In this document: piece by piece, positions 6,614-12,757 of the stretch | Numbering within the stretch: the stretch's first letter is position 1 | How the letters are laid out: each line of letters opens with the position of its first letter | Source: an uncultured Collinsella sp. | GTDB lineage: Bacteria; Actinomycetota; Coriobacteriia; Coriobacteriales; Coriobacteriaceae | Direction of reading: 5' to 3' | Assembly: GCA_902491915.1 (NCBI GenBank) | Contig: CABUJL010000037.1 | Span: 1-14,317, forward strand | Length of the DNA: 14,317 bases | Notes under the pieces: model-generated | The model's input: the letters and a program-made list of their open reading frames with translations, nothing else | Told to the model about the DNA's origin: nothing | Database searches by the model: none | Position numbers and translations under genes: made by a program

Positions 6614-6877
6614 ATGGTTTCTGAGAAGGCTACCCTCGTTAATCCTCAGGGTCTGCACATGCGTCCGGCTGGTCTGTTCGCCTCCACCATGGGCAAGTAC
6701 GCCTGTGACGTGACGGTCGTCACCCCCGAGAAGGAGGTCAACGGCAAGTCCCCGATGGCCCTTATGGCTGCTGGTATCCCCTGCGGTACCGAGGTCGAGG
6801 TCAAGTGCGACGGCGCTGACGAGGCCGAGGCTCTGGCTGCTGCCATTGAGCTCATCAAGAGCGGTCTTGGCGAGTAG
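6614..6877 (+). CDS. ptsH: Phosphocarrier protein HPr
   Basis: An 87-residue protein, the standard HPr length. The ATG at 6614 follows AAAAAGGAG with six bases between; the longer frame upstream lacks this. His15, which accepts phosphate from enzyme I and passes it to EIIA domains, lies in NPQGLHMRPAG. Ser46 lies in VNGKSPMALMAAG, the site phosphorylated by HPr kinase in Gram-positive carbon catabolite control, so both regulatory and transport phosphorylation are possible. The HPr kinase gene itself is not in the window. Codons are strongly biased to C-ending forms, as expected of an abundant protein. A terminator-like hairpin between ptsH and ptsI suggests that HPr is made in excess of enzyme I. 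Confidence 0.97.
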   Translation: MVSEKATLVNPQGLHMRPAGLFASTMGKYACDVTVVTPEKEVNGKSPMALMAAGIPCGTEVEVKCDGADEAEALAAAIELIKSGLGE

Positions 6878-6922
6878 AACTCAAACGGGTCGCATGTTGA
6901 ACAACTAAGTTCATATTTGGGG

Positions 6923-6958
6923 GCGCAGTGACCTGTTGTAAGGTAGCTGCGCTCTTTT
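6923..6958 (+). terminator. Hairpin with T-rich tail between ptsH and ptsI
   Basis: GCGCAG (6923-6928) pairs with CTGCGC (6947-6952), and ACCT (6931-6934) with AGGT (6941-6944), followed by TCTTTT (6953-6958). This is a terminator shape with a modest T tract. It may end a monocistronic ptsH message or let part of the polymerases through to ptsI. Confidence 0.65.
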
Positions 6959-6985
6959 GTCATGGATATGGCAAAACGCTTTATC
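6957..6985 (+). promoter_or_regulatory. Weak candidate promoter for ptsI
   Basis: TTGTCA (6957-6962) is a good -35 match, and 17 bases later TTTATC (6980-6985) is a poor -10. It would start transcription very near the ptsI ribosome-binding site. It overlaps the T tail of the preceding hairpin. Listed because ptsI may need its own start. Confidence 0.25.
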
Positions 6986-7010
6986 ACATGACACGGAGAG
7001 AGGAATGGGA

Positions 7011-8714
7011 ATGTATCAGGGAGTCAACGCTTCCGAGGGCATCGGTATCGGCACCGTCATGGTCGCCGTCGATCCCGACTTGACGTTTGAGCCGCACGAG
7101 GTTGCCGATTCGGCAGCAGAGAAGGAGCGCTATCAGTCCGCTCTTTCGGTCTTTTGCGAGAAGACCCAGGCTCAGGCCGACCACATGAAGGAGACGGTGG
7201 GCGAGGCCGAGGCCGAGATCATGAGCGGACACATTGTCCTGGCTCAGGACCCGGGCATGACCGACGCCATCAACGCCGCCATTGACGGCGGTACCTGCGC
7301 CGAGCAGGCGCTCATGGACACCTCGACCATGTTCGAGAACATGTTCCTGTCCATGGACGACGAGATGTTTCGTCTGCGCGCGGCCGACATCGCCGACATC
7401 CGCACCGGTATTCTGGCCGAGCTGCTGGGCAAGGAGGTCGTCGACCTCTCCGTCCTGCCCGAGAATACTGTCGTTGTCGTTCACGACCTCACGCCGTCCA
7501 TGACCGCCACGATCGATAAGGCCCACGTTGCCGGTATCGTCACCGAGACCGGTGGTCGCACGTCGCACTCCGCGATCATTGCGCGCGCCCTCGAGATCCC
7601 GGCTGTCCTTTCGGTCTCCAACAGCTGCACCGCACTGCGCAACGGCATGACCGTTGTCGTCGACGGCGGCAAGGGTATCGTCGAGGCCGATCCCGACGAG
7701 GAGACGCTCGCTGCCTACACCGCCAAGGCCGAGGCCTTCGCTGCCGAGAAGGCAGCCCTCGAGGCCTTCCGTGGCAAGCCGTCCGTGACTGCTGATGGCA
7801 TCAAGAAGATCATCGCCTGCAACATCGGTAACCCCGATGACGTGCCCAACGCGCTCGATCACGACGCCGAGGCTATCGGTCTGTTCCGCTCCGAGTTCCT
7901 GTTCATGGACTCTGCTGAGCTTCCTTCCGAGGAGGAGCAGTTCAACGCCTACCGAAAGGTCGCCAGCGCGCTCAAGGGTGCTCCGGTCATCATCCGCACG
8001 CTCGATGTGGGTGGCGACAAGGAGATTCCGTATCTGCATATGGTCAAGGAAGACAACCCCTTCATGGGCTTCCGCGCCGTGCGTTACTGCTTGGCCAATC
8101 CCGACCAGTACAAGGTCCAGCTCCGCGCTCTGCTGCGCGCTAGCGCCTTCGGTGACGTCAAGATCATGATCCCGCTCGTCACCTGCGTCGAGGAGGTCTT
8201 GGCTGTCAAGGAGCTCGTCGAGCAGTGCAAGGCCGAGCTGACCGAAGAGGGGCGCAAGTTCAACGAGAACATCGAGGTCGGCATCATGGTCGAGACGCCT
8301 GCCGCTTCGCTGCTCGCAGACCGTCTTGCCGAGGTCGCCGACTTCTTCTCCATCGGCACCAACGACCTGATCGGCTACACCATGTGCGCCGACCGTGGCA
8401 ACGACACCATCTCCAACCTGTACCAGGTTTACTATCCCGCCGTGCTCCGCTCGCTCAAGAACATCATCGAGAGCGGCGTGAAGGCCGGCATCATGGTCGG
8501 TATGTGCGGCGAGGCCGCTGCCGATCCGCTGCTCGAGCCGCTGCTGATCAGCTGGGGCCTGGAGGAGTTCTCGATGAGTGCTCCGTCGATCCTGCGCGCC
8601 CGTAAGACCATCAGCCAGTGGACCAAGGCCGAGTGCGACGAGCTCGCCGAGAAGGCGCTCGCCTGCAACACCGCCGCCGAGGTCAAGGCACTGCTCGAGT
8701 CCGCAGCTCGCTAA
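7011..8714 (+). CDS. ptsI: Phosphoenolpyruvate-protein phosphotransferase (enzyme I)
   Basis: A 567-residue cytosolic enzyme, close to the usual 570-575, that starts the PTS phosphate relay from PEP and passes it to HPr His15. The N-terminal HPr-interacting helical region is followed by the swivelling phosphohistidine domain with GGRTSHSAIIARALEIP, active-site His186. The C-terminal PEP-binding barrel carries GLFRSEFLFM, IIRTLDVGGDKEIPYL, GIMVETPAA and the catalytic Cys499 in GMCGEAAADP. GGAGAGAGG (6995-7003) lies seven bases before the ATG at 7011; an in-frame ATG at 7005 is too close to that site. Neighbours are ptsH upstream and a phosphofructokinase gene 74 bases downstream. All key residues are present. 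Confidence 0.97.
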   Translation: MYQGVNASEGIGIGTVMVAVDPDLTFEPHEVADSAAEKERYQSALSVFCEKTQAQADHMKETVGEAEAEIMSGHIVLAQDPGMTDAINAAIDGGTCAEQALMDTSTMFENMFLSMDDEMFRLRAADIADIRTGILAELLGKEVVDLSVLPENTVVVVHDLTPSMTATIDKAHVAGIVTETGGRTSHSAIIARALEIPAVLSVSNSCTALRNGMTVVVDGGKGIVEADPDEETLAAYTAKAEAFAAEKAALEAFRGKPSVTADGIKKIIACNIGNPDDVPNALDHDAEAIGLFRSEFLFMDSAELPSEEEQFNAYRKVASALKGAPVIIRTLDVGGDKEIPYLHMVKEDNPFMGFRAVRYCLANPDQYKVQLRALLRASAFGDVKIMIPLVTCVEEVLAVKELVEQCKAELTEEGRKFNENIEVGIMVETPAASLLADRLAEVADFFSIGTNDLIGYTMCADRGNDTISNLYQVYYPAVLRSLKNIIESGVKAGIMVGMCGEAAADPLLEPLLISWGLEEFSMSAPSILRARKTISQWTKAECDELAEKALACNTAAEVKALLESAAR

Positions 8715-8731
8715 TTTGGTATCAGAGGTAA

Positions 8732-8761
8732 CCGCGTGGTTGGAATGGGCCGGCCACGCGG
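8732..8761 (+). promoter_or_regulatory. Hairpin between ptsI and the first phosphofructokinase gene
   Basis: CCGCGTGG (8732-8739) and CCACGCGG (8754-8761) pair around a 14-base loop containing GGCCGG. No T run follows, so it is unlikely to terminate. It may stabilise the upstream mRNA end or mark a processing site in a ptsI-kinase transcript. The AGGGGG ribosome-binding site of the next gene is 13 bases further on. Confidence 0.5.
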
Positions 8762-8788
8762 CCCTCACATATACAGGGGGTACTGTAA

Positions 8789-9721
8789 ATGTTCTACACG
8801 CTAACCGCTAACCCGGCTGTCGACATGACGGTTTCGAGCTCTCCGCTCGAGCCCGACGAGAACGTCCGCACCGGTTCGGCCAGCTACACGGCTAACGGCA
8901 AGGGCCTCGACGTGTCCTTCGCCTTTAAGAAGATGGGCGTCGACACCGTCGCGCTCGGCTTCTTCGCTGGCTTCACGGGCAAGTTCATCGTCGAGGAGGT
9001 CATGAACCTGGGTTGCCTCTGCCGCCCGGTCTGGACCGACGGTATCACGCGCATTAACACCTACGTCAACGATGGCCAGCACGAGTACGGCATCCTGAAC
9101 CCCGGCGCCCCGATCACGCCGCAGCACCAGGAGGAGCTCTACAACATCCTGGACACCGCGGGCGATCTCGAGTGCCTGATCGTCTCCGGCTCCGTGCCTC
9201 CCAAAGCTACGCCCGACTTCCTGGCTCAGGTCATGGAGCACGCTCAGGCTCGTGGCGCTGACGTCGTCCTGGACCTGTCCTCCGACAAGCTCAAGGAGCT
9301 CGCTCACAAGAAGCCGCTGCTCATCAAGCCGAACCATCACGAGATGAAGGCCATCTTCGGCGTGCCGGTCGACACCGACGACGAGGTTCGTGTCGCCATG
9401 AAGATGGCTCACGACGCTGGCGTTCAGAACGTGCTGCTCACCCGTGGTAGCCGCGGCGACGCTTACTTCTCCAACGGCGAGGACATCTGGTACGCCAAGC
9501 GTGAGTTCAACATCAAGCTGGTCTCTTCCGTCTGCGCCGGCGACTGCACCCTCGCTGCGTTCCTGCACAAGTGGTACAGGGATCGCGACAACGTCGAGGA
9601 GGCCATGAAGCTCGCTATGGCCACTGGCGCCAACGTTGCCGAGTCCGTCGGCATTGGTGACTTCGGTCACGTCGACGAGTACAGCAAGCGCGTTGCTGTC
9701 CGCAAGCTCGATCGTCAGTAA
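8789..9721 (+). CDS. 1-phosphofructokinase-family (PfkB) hexose-phosphate kinase, first copy
   Basis: A 310-residue PfkB/ribokinase-fold kinase beginning MFYTLTANPAVD, the typical start of FruK and LacC proteins. The expected reaction is ATP-dependent phosphorylation of fructose-1-phosphate, the PTS product, to fructose-1,6-bisphosphate; tagatose-6-phosphate kinase is the main alternative. The start has AGGGGG eight bases upstream. The catalytic base is Asp252 in VCAGDC. Several conserved positions differ from the family and from the second copy: NGKGLD has Asp41 where Asn is usual, the nucleotide-binding turn reads TRGSRGDAY with one extra residue in place of TLGGAGAY, and Cys253 follows the catalytic Asp instead of Ser. 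It lies in the ptsI transcript direction and is followed by a strong terminator. Fold is certain; exact substrate is less so. Confidence 0.88.
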   Translation: MFYTLTANPAVDMTVSSSPLEPDENVRTGSASYTANGKGLDVSFAFKKMGVDTVALGFFAGFTGKFIVEEVMNLGCLCRPVWTDGITRINTYVNDGQHEYGILNPGAPITPQHQEELYNILDTAGDLECLIVSGSVPPKATPDFLAQVMEHAQARGADVVLDLSSDKLKELAHKKPLLIKPNHHEMKAIFGVPVDTDDEVRVAMKMAHDAGVQNVLLTRGSRGDAYFSNGEDIWYAKREFNIKLVSSVCAGDCTLAAFLHKWYRDRDNVEEAMKLAMATGANVAESVGIGDFGHVDEYSKRVAVRKLDRQ

Positions 9722-9749
9722 TCGAAACGCGACATATTCGTGCGCATGC

Positions 9750-9781
9750 GGCGCCCCGGTTTCGGCCGGGGCGCCTTTTTT
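9750..9781 (+). terminator. Strong rho-independent terminator after the first kinase gene
   Basis: GGCGCCCCGG (9750-9759) and CCGGGGCGCC (9766-9775) form a perfect 10-bp stem with a 6-base loop, followed by six Ts (9776-9781). It separates the two kinase genes into different transcripts. Confidence 0.92.
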
Positions 9782-9870
9782 GTTCCGCCATGGGGGAGAG
9801 GTGTCCTGCCGTACTTCATCGCTTCCACACCGTTCACCGAGTTGTCCTAGCCTTTTACCGATGCGTGGAA

Positions 9871-9902
9871 TATACTTTCATTAACACGTTGCTTCGTGAA
9901 AG
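9871..9902 (+). promoter_or_regulatory. Candidate promoter -10 and half-sites before the second kinase gene
   Basis: TATACT (9871-9876) is a good -10, but no clear -35 lies 16-18 bases upstream. It overlaps CTTTCA (9875-9880), which is matched in inverted form by TGAAAG (9897-9902) after 16 bases. The same half-sites occur before the permease gene (3915-3920 and 3938-3943, 17 bases apart). The second half-site here also forms the GAAAGGA ribosome-binding site, so the match may be chance. Confidence 0.4.
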
Positions 9903-9910
9903 GAACATTC

Positions 9911-10843
9911 ATGATTTACACGCTCACTGCTAATCCCGCCATTGATTACAACATCGCCTGCGACGGCCTTACTGCCAATACCGTCACGCGTACCCGCAAT
10001 GCCGTCTACACGCCCAACGGCAAAGGCCTCAACGTCTCGTTTACGCTTGACCACTATGGTGTCGACACCACGATCCTGGGTTTCTTCGCCGGCTTCTCGG
10101 GTGAGTTTATCGTTAAGGGCGCCGAGGCCCTGGGCGTGCCCGTCAAGCCCGTGTGGACCGACGGTATTACGCGCGTCAATGTGTTCCTCAATGCCGGTCC
10201 CGACACCGAGTACAACATGGTCAATGCCGGTGCCGCCATCAATGAGGCCAATGAGCAGGAGATGTTTGAGCTCATCGATTCGCTCGATGACATGACCTGC
10301 CTGGTTATCAGCGGCTCGCTGCCTCCCAACACTTCCGAGGGCTTCCTGGCCGAGGTCCTGCGCCGCGTCAAGGCCAAGGGGGCCGAGTTCGTCCTCGACA
10401 TCTCGAGCCATCAGCTGGCAGACCTTATTGCCATGGAGCCGCTGCTGATCAAGCCCAATGACGACGAGCTGCTTGACATCTTTGGCATCAAGGTGAGCGG
10501 TGGCGACGACGAGTCCGTCAAGGGCGCTATGGCCGAGCTGCACGCCAAGGGCGCCAAGAACGTGCTGCTGACCCTTGGTGGCGCCGGTGCGTACTTCTCC
10601 AACGGCGAGCATATCTGGTTTGCCAACCGCACCTTCGACGTCAAGCTGCTGTCGACGGTGTGCGCCGGCGATTCCTCGCTCGCTGCCTTCCTGTCCGTGT
10701 GGCACGACGCCCCCGAGCGCGTCGAGGACGCCCTGCGCCTTTCGATGGCCACTGGCGCCAACGTGGTCGAGTGCCCCGGTCTGGGTGATTTTGCCAAGGT
10801 GGACGAATATAAGAAGCACATCGAGGTTCGCCAGGTCTGCTAG
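9911..10843 (+). CDS. fruK: 1-phosphofructokinase-family (PfkB) kinase, second copy
   Basis: A 310-residue paralogue of the kinase encoded at 8789-9721, the same length and alignable throughout with one compensating indel. The start at 9911 (MIYTLTANPAIDY) is chosen over the GTG at 9896 because GAAAGGA lies just upstream. Motifs are nearer to the FruK norm than in the first copy: NGKGLNVS with Asn41, SGSLPPN, LLIKPNDDEL, TLGGAGAYF, and VCAGDSS with catalytic Asp254 and the usual Ser after it. Like the first copy it has Cys where GAGD normally begins (Cys251). The likely role is fructose-1-phosphate to fructose-1,6-bisphosphate. It stands alone between two terminators with its own -10, and its codons are less uniformly C-ending than those of the first copy, which suggests lower or conditional expression. 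Confidence 0.9.
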   Translation: MIYTLTANPAIDYNIACDGLTANTVTRTRNAVYTPNGKGLNVSFTLDHYGVDTTILGFFAGFSGEFIVKGAEALGVPVKPVWTDGITRVNVFLNAGPDTEYNMVNAGAAINEANEQEMFELIDSLDDMTCLVISGSLPPNTSEGFLAEVLRRVKAKGAEFVLDISSHQLADLIAMEPLLIKPNDDELLDIFGIKVSGGDDESVKGAMAELHAKGAKNVLLTLGGAGAYFSNGEHIWFANRTFDVKLLSTVCAGDSSLAAFLSVWHDAPERVEDALRLSMATGANVVECPGLGDFAKVDEYKKHIEVRQVC

Positions 10844-10876
10844 TTCCGGCACCTTGTCTGAATAGTTTGATTATTT

Positions 10877-10910
10877 CGCATCCGTCTTAGACTAGGACGG
10901 ATGCGTTTTT
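10877..10910 (+). terminator. Strong rho-independent terminator after the second kinase gene
   Basis: CGCATCCGTC (10877-10886) and GACGGATGCG (10896-10905) form a perfect 10-bp stem on a 9-base loop, followed by TTTTT (10906-10910). It begins 34 bases after the stop codon and closes the PTS region. Confidence 0.92.
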
Positions 10911-10947
10911 GTTTATCGGACTTGCGTGTGCAGTGGAGGCTGTTTCT

Positions 10948-10956
10948 TGCTAGACT
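10948..10956 (+). promoter_or_regulatory. Candidate extended -10 promoter for cca
   Basis: TGCTAGACT (10948-10956) fits an extended -10 (TGn followed by TAnnnT). No good -35 is visible. It lies 52 bases before the cca ATG and after the preceding terminator, so a promoter is expected about here. Confidence 0.35.
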
Positions 10957-11007
10957 TCTTGCAGACGCAATCGATAGCCAATTTGATAGTCGCAGGAGGC
11001 CATAGGC

Positions 11008-12402
11008 ATGTGCAATGTTTCACTCAACGGTACTCAACCGTCCGATGCGTCCCTGCGCGTCCTGCGCGCGCTTGAGGCGGCTGGTCTTGAGGCTTGGTAC
11101 GTGGGCGGTTGGGTGCGCGACGCCCTGATGGGGTACCCCAGCCACGATGTTGATATGTGCTGTAGCGGCCTGTGGCAGGAGTCCAAAGCGGCGCTCGAGG
11201 CCGCCGGCATCGCGGTTGTGGAGTCGGGCATTAAATTTGGCGGAATCACGGCTATTTCCGATGGCGAGCGTATCGAGGTCACCACGTACCGTCTGGATGG
11301 CTTTTACACCGATGGTCGCCATCCCCAGAGTGTGGAGCGTGCCGCCTCGCTCGAGGACGATCTGGCGCGCCGCGACTTTACCGTCAATGCCATGGCCTGG
11401 CATCCCGAGCGCGGGCTTGTCGACCGCTACGACGGCCAGGGTGACTTGGAGCGCAAGCTGATTCGCGCTGTCGGCGATCCCAAGCGTCGCTTTAACGAGG
11501 ACGCCCTGCGCATGCTGCGTGCGGTGCGCTTTGCCTGCCGTCTGGACTTTATGATTGAGCCCGAGACCAAGCGTGCGCTTGCCGAGTGCGCGCCGCTGCT
11601 CGAAGCCGTGGCGCGTGAGCGTGTGGGTATTGAGCTCGAGGGCATTCTTTCGACCGGTCATGGGGGAGACGCGATGCTCCGCTATCCCGAGCTCATCTGT
11701 GCCGCCGTGCCCGAGTTGGCAGCGGGTCGCGGGTTTGATCAGCGCAGTGTCTATCATGCGTTTAACGTCTACGTGCATATCGCCCGTGTGCTGACGGTGG
11801 CGGGGGAGCTCGCGCTGTGTGACGGCGTCGCGCCCTCGTCGAGCCTTATGTGGGCGGCGTTTTTGCACGATGTGTCCAAGCCCGAGTGCTTCACGGTCGA
11901 TCACGCCGGCAGCGGACACTTCTACGGTCATCCCGAGCTCGGCGCCAAGAAGGCGCGCGTCATTATGGATCGCCTGGCCCTCTCGCACGACTTGGTGCGC
12001 GACGTGTGCCTGCTCATCAAATACCATGACAAGCCGCTGCGCCCCGAGCGCTCCTGCCTGCTCAATATGATGCGCGCGCTTTCGGGTGAGGGCGTCGACA
12101 CGGCCCGCCTGATTGACGAGCTCATGGACCTTAAGCGTGCCGACACACTTGGCAAGGCCCCGTCGTGCTTCTATTATGTTGAGACGATTGAGGAGATGCG
12201 CGCGCTGGCGCACGAGCTGCTGAAGGCAGGGGAGCCCTATACGCTCAAGATGCTCGCCATCAACGGCGGCGACCTGATCCGTGCCGGAGTCAAGCCCGGG
12301 CCGGAACTGGGTCAGCTTCTCAACTCCGCCCTCGACGCCGTGATCGAAGACGATATTCCCAACGAGCGCGAAGCTCTTTTGGTTCATCTCAACTTGAATT
12401 AG
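11008..12402 (+). CDS. cca: CCA tRNA nucleotidyltransferase with HD domain
   Basis: A 464-residue class II nucleotidyltransferase that builds or repairs the 3' CCA of tRNAs from CTP and ATP without a template. AGGAGG (10994-10999) precedes the ATG by eight bases. The head domain has YVGGWVRDALMG (GG at 33-34) and the metal-binding pair Asp47/Asp49 in HDVDMC. RRDFTVNAMAW and RRFNEDALRMLRAVRFACRL are the family's neck and nucleotide-selection blocks. A C-terminal HD phosphohydrolase-type domain includes His287-Asp288 in LHDVSKPEC and a second His cluster at HFYGHPELG. An alternative would be poly(A) polymerase, but actinobacterial proteins with this layout are CCA enzymes. The tRNA gene downstream already encodes its CCA, so repair of damaged ends may be the main role for that tRNA. 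Confidence 0.93.
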   Translation: MCNVSLNGTQPSDASLRVLRALEAAGLEAWYVGGWVRDALMGYPSHDVDMCCSGLWQESKAALEAAGIAVVESGIKFGGITAISDGERIEVTTYRLDGFYTDGRHPQSVERAASLEDDLARRDFTVNAMAWHPERGLVDRYDGQGDLERKLIRAVGDPKRRFNEDALRMLRAVRFACRLDFMIEPETKRALAECAPLLEAVARERVGIELEGILSTGHGGDAMLRYPELICAAVPELAAGRGFDQRSVYHAFNVYVHIARVLTVAGELALCDGVAPSSSLMWAAFLHDVSKPECFTVDHAGSGHFYGHPELGAKKARVIMDRLALSHDLVRDVCLLIKYHDKPLRPERSCLLNMMRALSGEGVDTARLIDELMDLKRADTLGKAPSCFYYVETIEEMRALAHELLKAGEPYTLKMLAINGGDLIRAGVKPGPELGQLLNSALDAVIEDDIPNEREALLVHLNLN

Positions 12403-12432
12403 CTACCAAGTTTACCTGCGTATTCCATAACC

Positions 12433-12451
12433 TGCCGACAATTTTTCGGCA
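12433..12451 (+). terminator. Weak hairpin after cca
   Basis: TGCCGA (12433-12438) and TCGGCA (12446-12451) pair around a 7-base loop and are followed by an AT-rich stretch with no clean T run. Possibly a weak terminator of cca; it ends 15 bases before the tRNA promoter. Confidence 0.4.
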
Positions 12452-12466
12452 ATTTGGAATTTCTTC

Positions 12467-12495
12467 TTGCGCTGACGTTTTTTGTCCCGTAATAT
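12467..12495 (+). promoter_or_regulatory. tRNA-Glu promoter
   Basis: TTGCGC (12467-12472), exactly 17 bases, then TAATAT (12490-12495). The tRNA begins 35 bases after the -10, leaving a short 5' leader for RNase P removal. Confidence 0.65.
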
Positions 12496-12529
12496 ATTTC
12501 CTCGCAGCACGGCAGTGCAGATGTCATGT

Positions 12530-12606
12530 GGCCCGTTCGTCTAGCGGTTTAGGACGCCGCCCTCTCAAGGCGGAGATCACCAGTTCGAATCTGGTACGGG
12601 CTACCA
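12530..12606 (+). tRNA. tRNA-Glu (anticodon CTC), CCA encoded
   Basis: A full cloverleaf of 77 bases. The acceptor stem GGCCCGT (12530-12536) pairs with ACGGGCT (12596-12602), the first pair being G-U. The anticodon stem CCGCC/GGCGG holds loop CTCTCAA, giving anticodon CTC for codon GAG. The T arm is ACCAG-TTCGAAT-CTGGT, followed by discriminator A and encoded CCA (12604-12606). GTCTAG and AGGAC in the D arm are typical of tRNA-Glu. GAG is the dominant Glu codon in the neighbouring genes. It is monocistronic, with its own promoter and terminator. Confidence 0.97.
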
Positions 12607-12617
12607 CGCATCTGATA

Positions 12618-12649
12618 CCCGGACTTCCTATGGAAGGCCGGGTTTTTTT
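12618..12649 (+). terminator. Rho-independent terminator of tRNA-Glu
   Basis: CCCGG plus CTTCC (12618-12628) pairs with GGAAG plus CCGGG (12632-12642), with one internal A/G mismatch and a 3-base loop, followed by seven Ts (12643-12649). Confidence 0.92.
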
Positions 12650-12757
12650 ATTTTCAAACAACCGTCTGCAATTCCCGTTTGAACCAGAGCTTTGCGTTCT
12701 GCCTATGGCCCTTACGGGTACAATATCCAAGATATTTTGACTGTTAGAAGGAGTCTC

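Noticed and set aside
8721..8761. AGAGGTAACCGCG before the first kinase gene looked like a T-box core
   Set aside because: Only ACCGCG really matches the T-box sequence; the gap is just 74 bases, with no specifier stem and no terminator T run, and the downstream gene is not an amino-acid or tRNA-synthetase gene.
6984..8768. A 594-codon open frame on the minus strand across ptsI
   Set aside because: It is the antisense shadow of a well-supported enzyme I gene; the translation is Gly/Asp/Leu/Val-rich with no family motifs, as expected opposite C-ending high-GC codons. The similar long minus frames across the permease (4656-6173), first kinase (8801-9670), second kinase (9881-10852), cca (11020-12387) and nadK/recN are rejected for the same reason.
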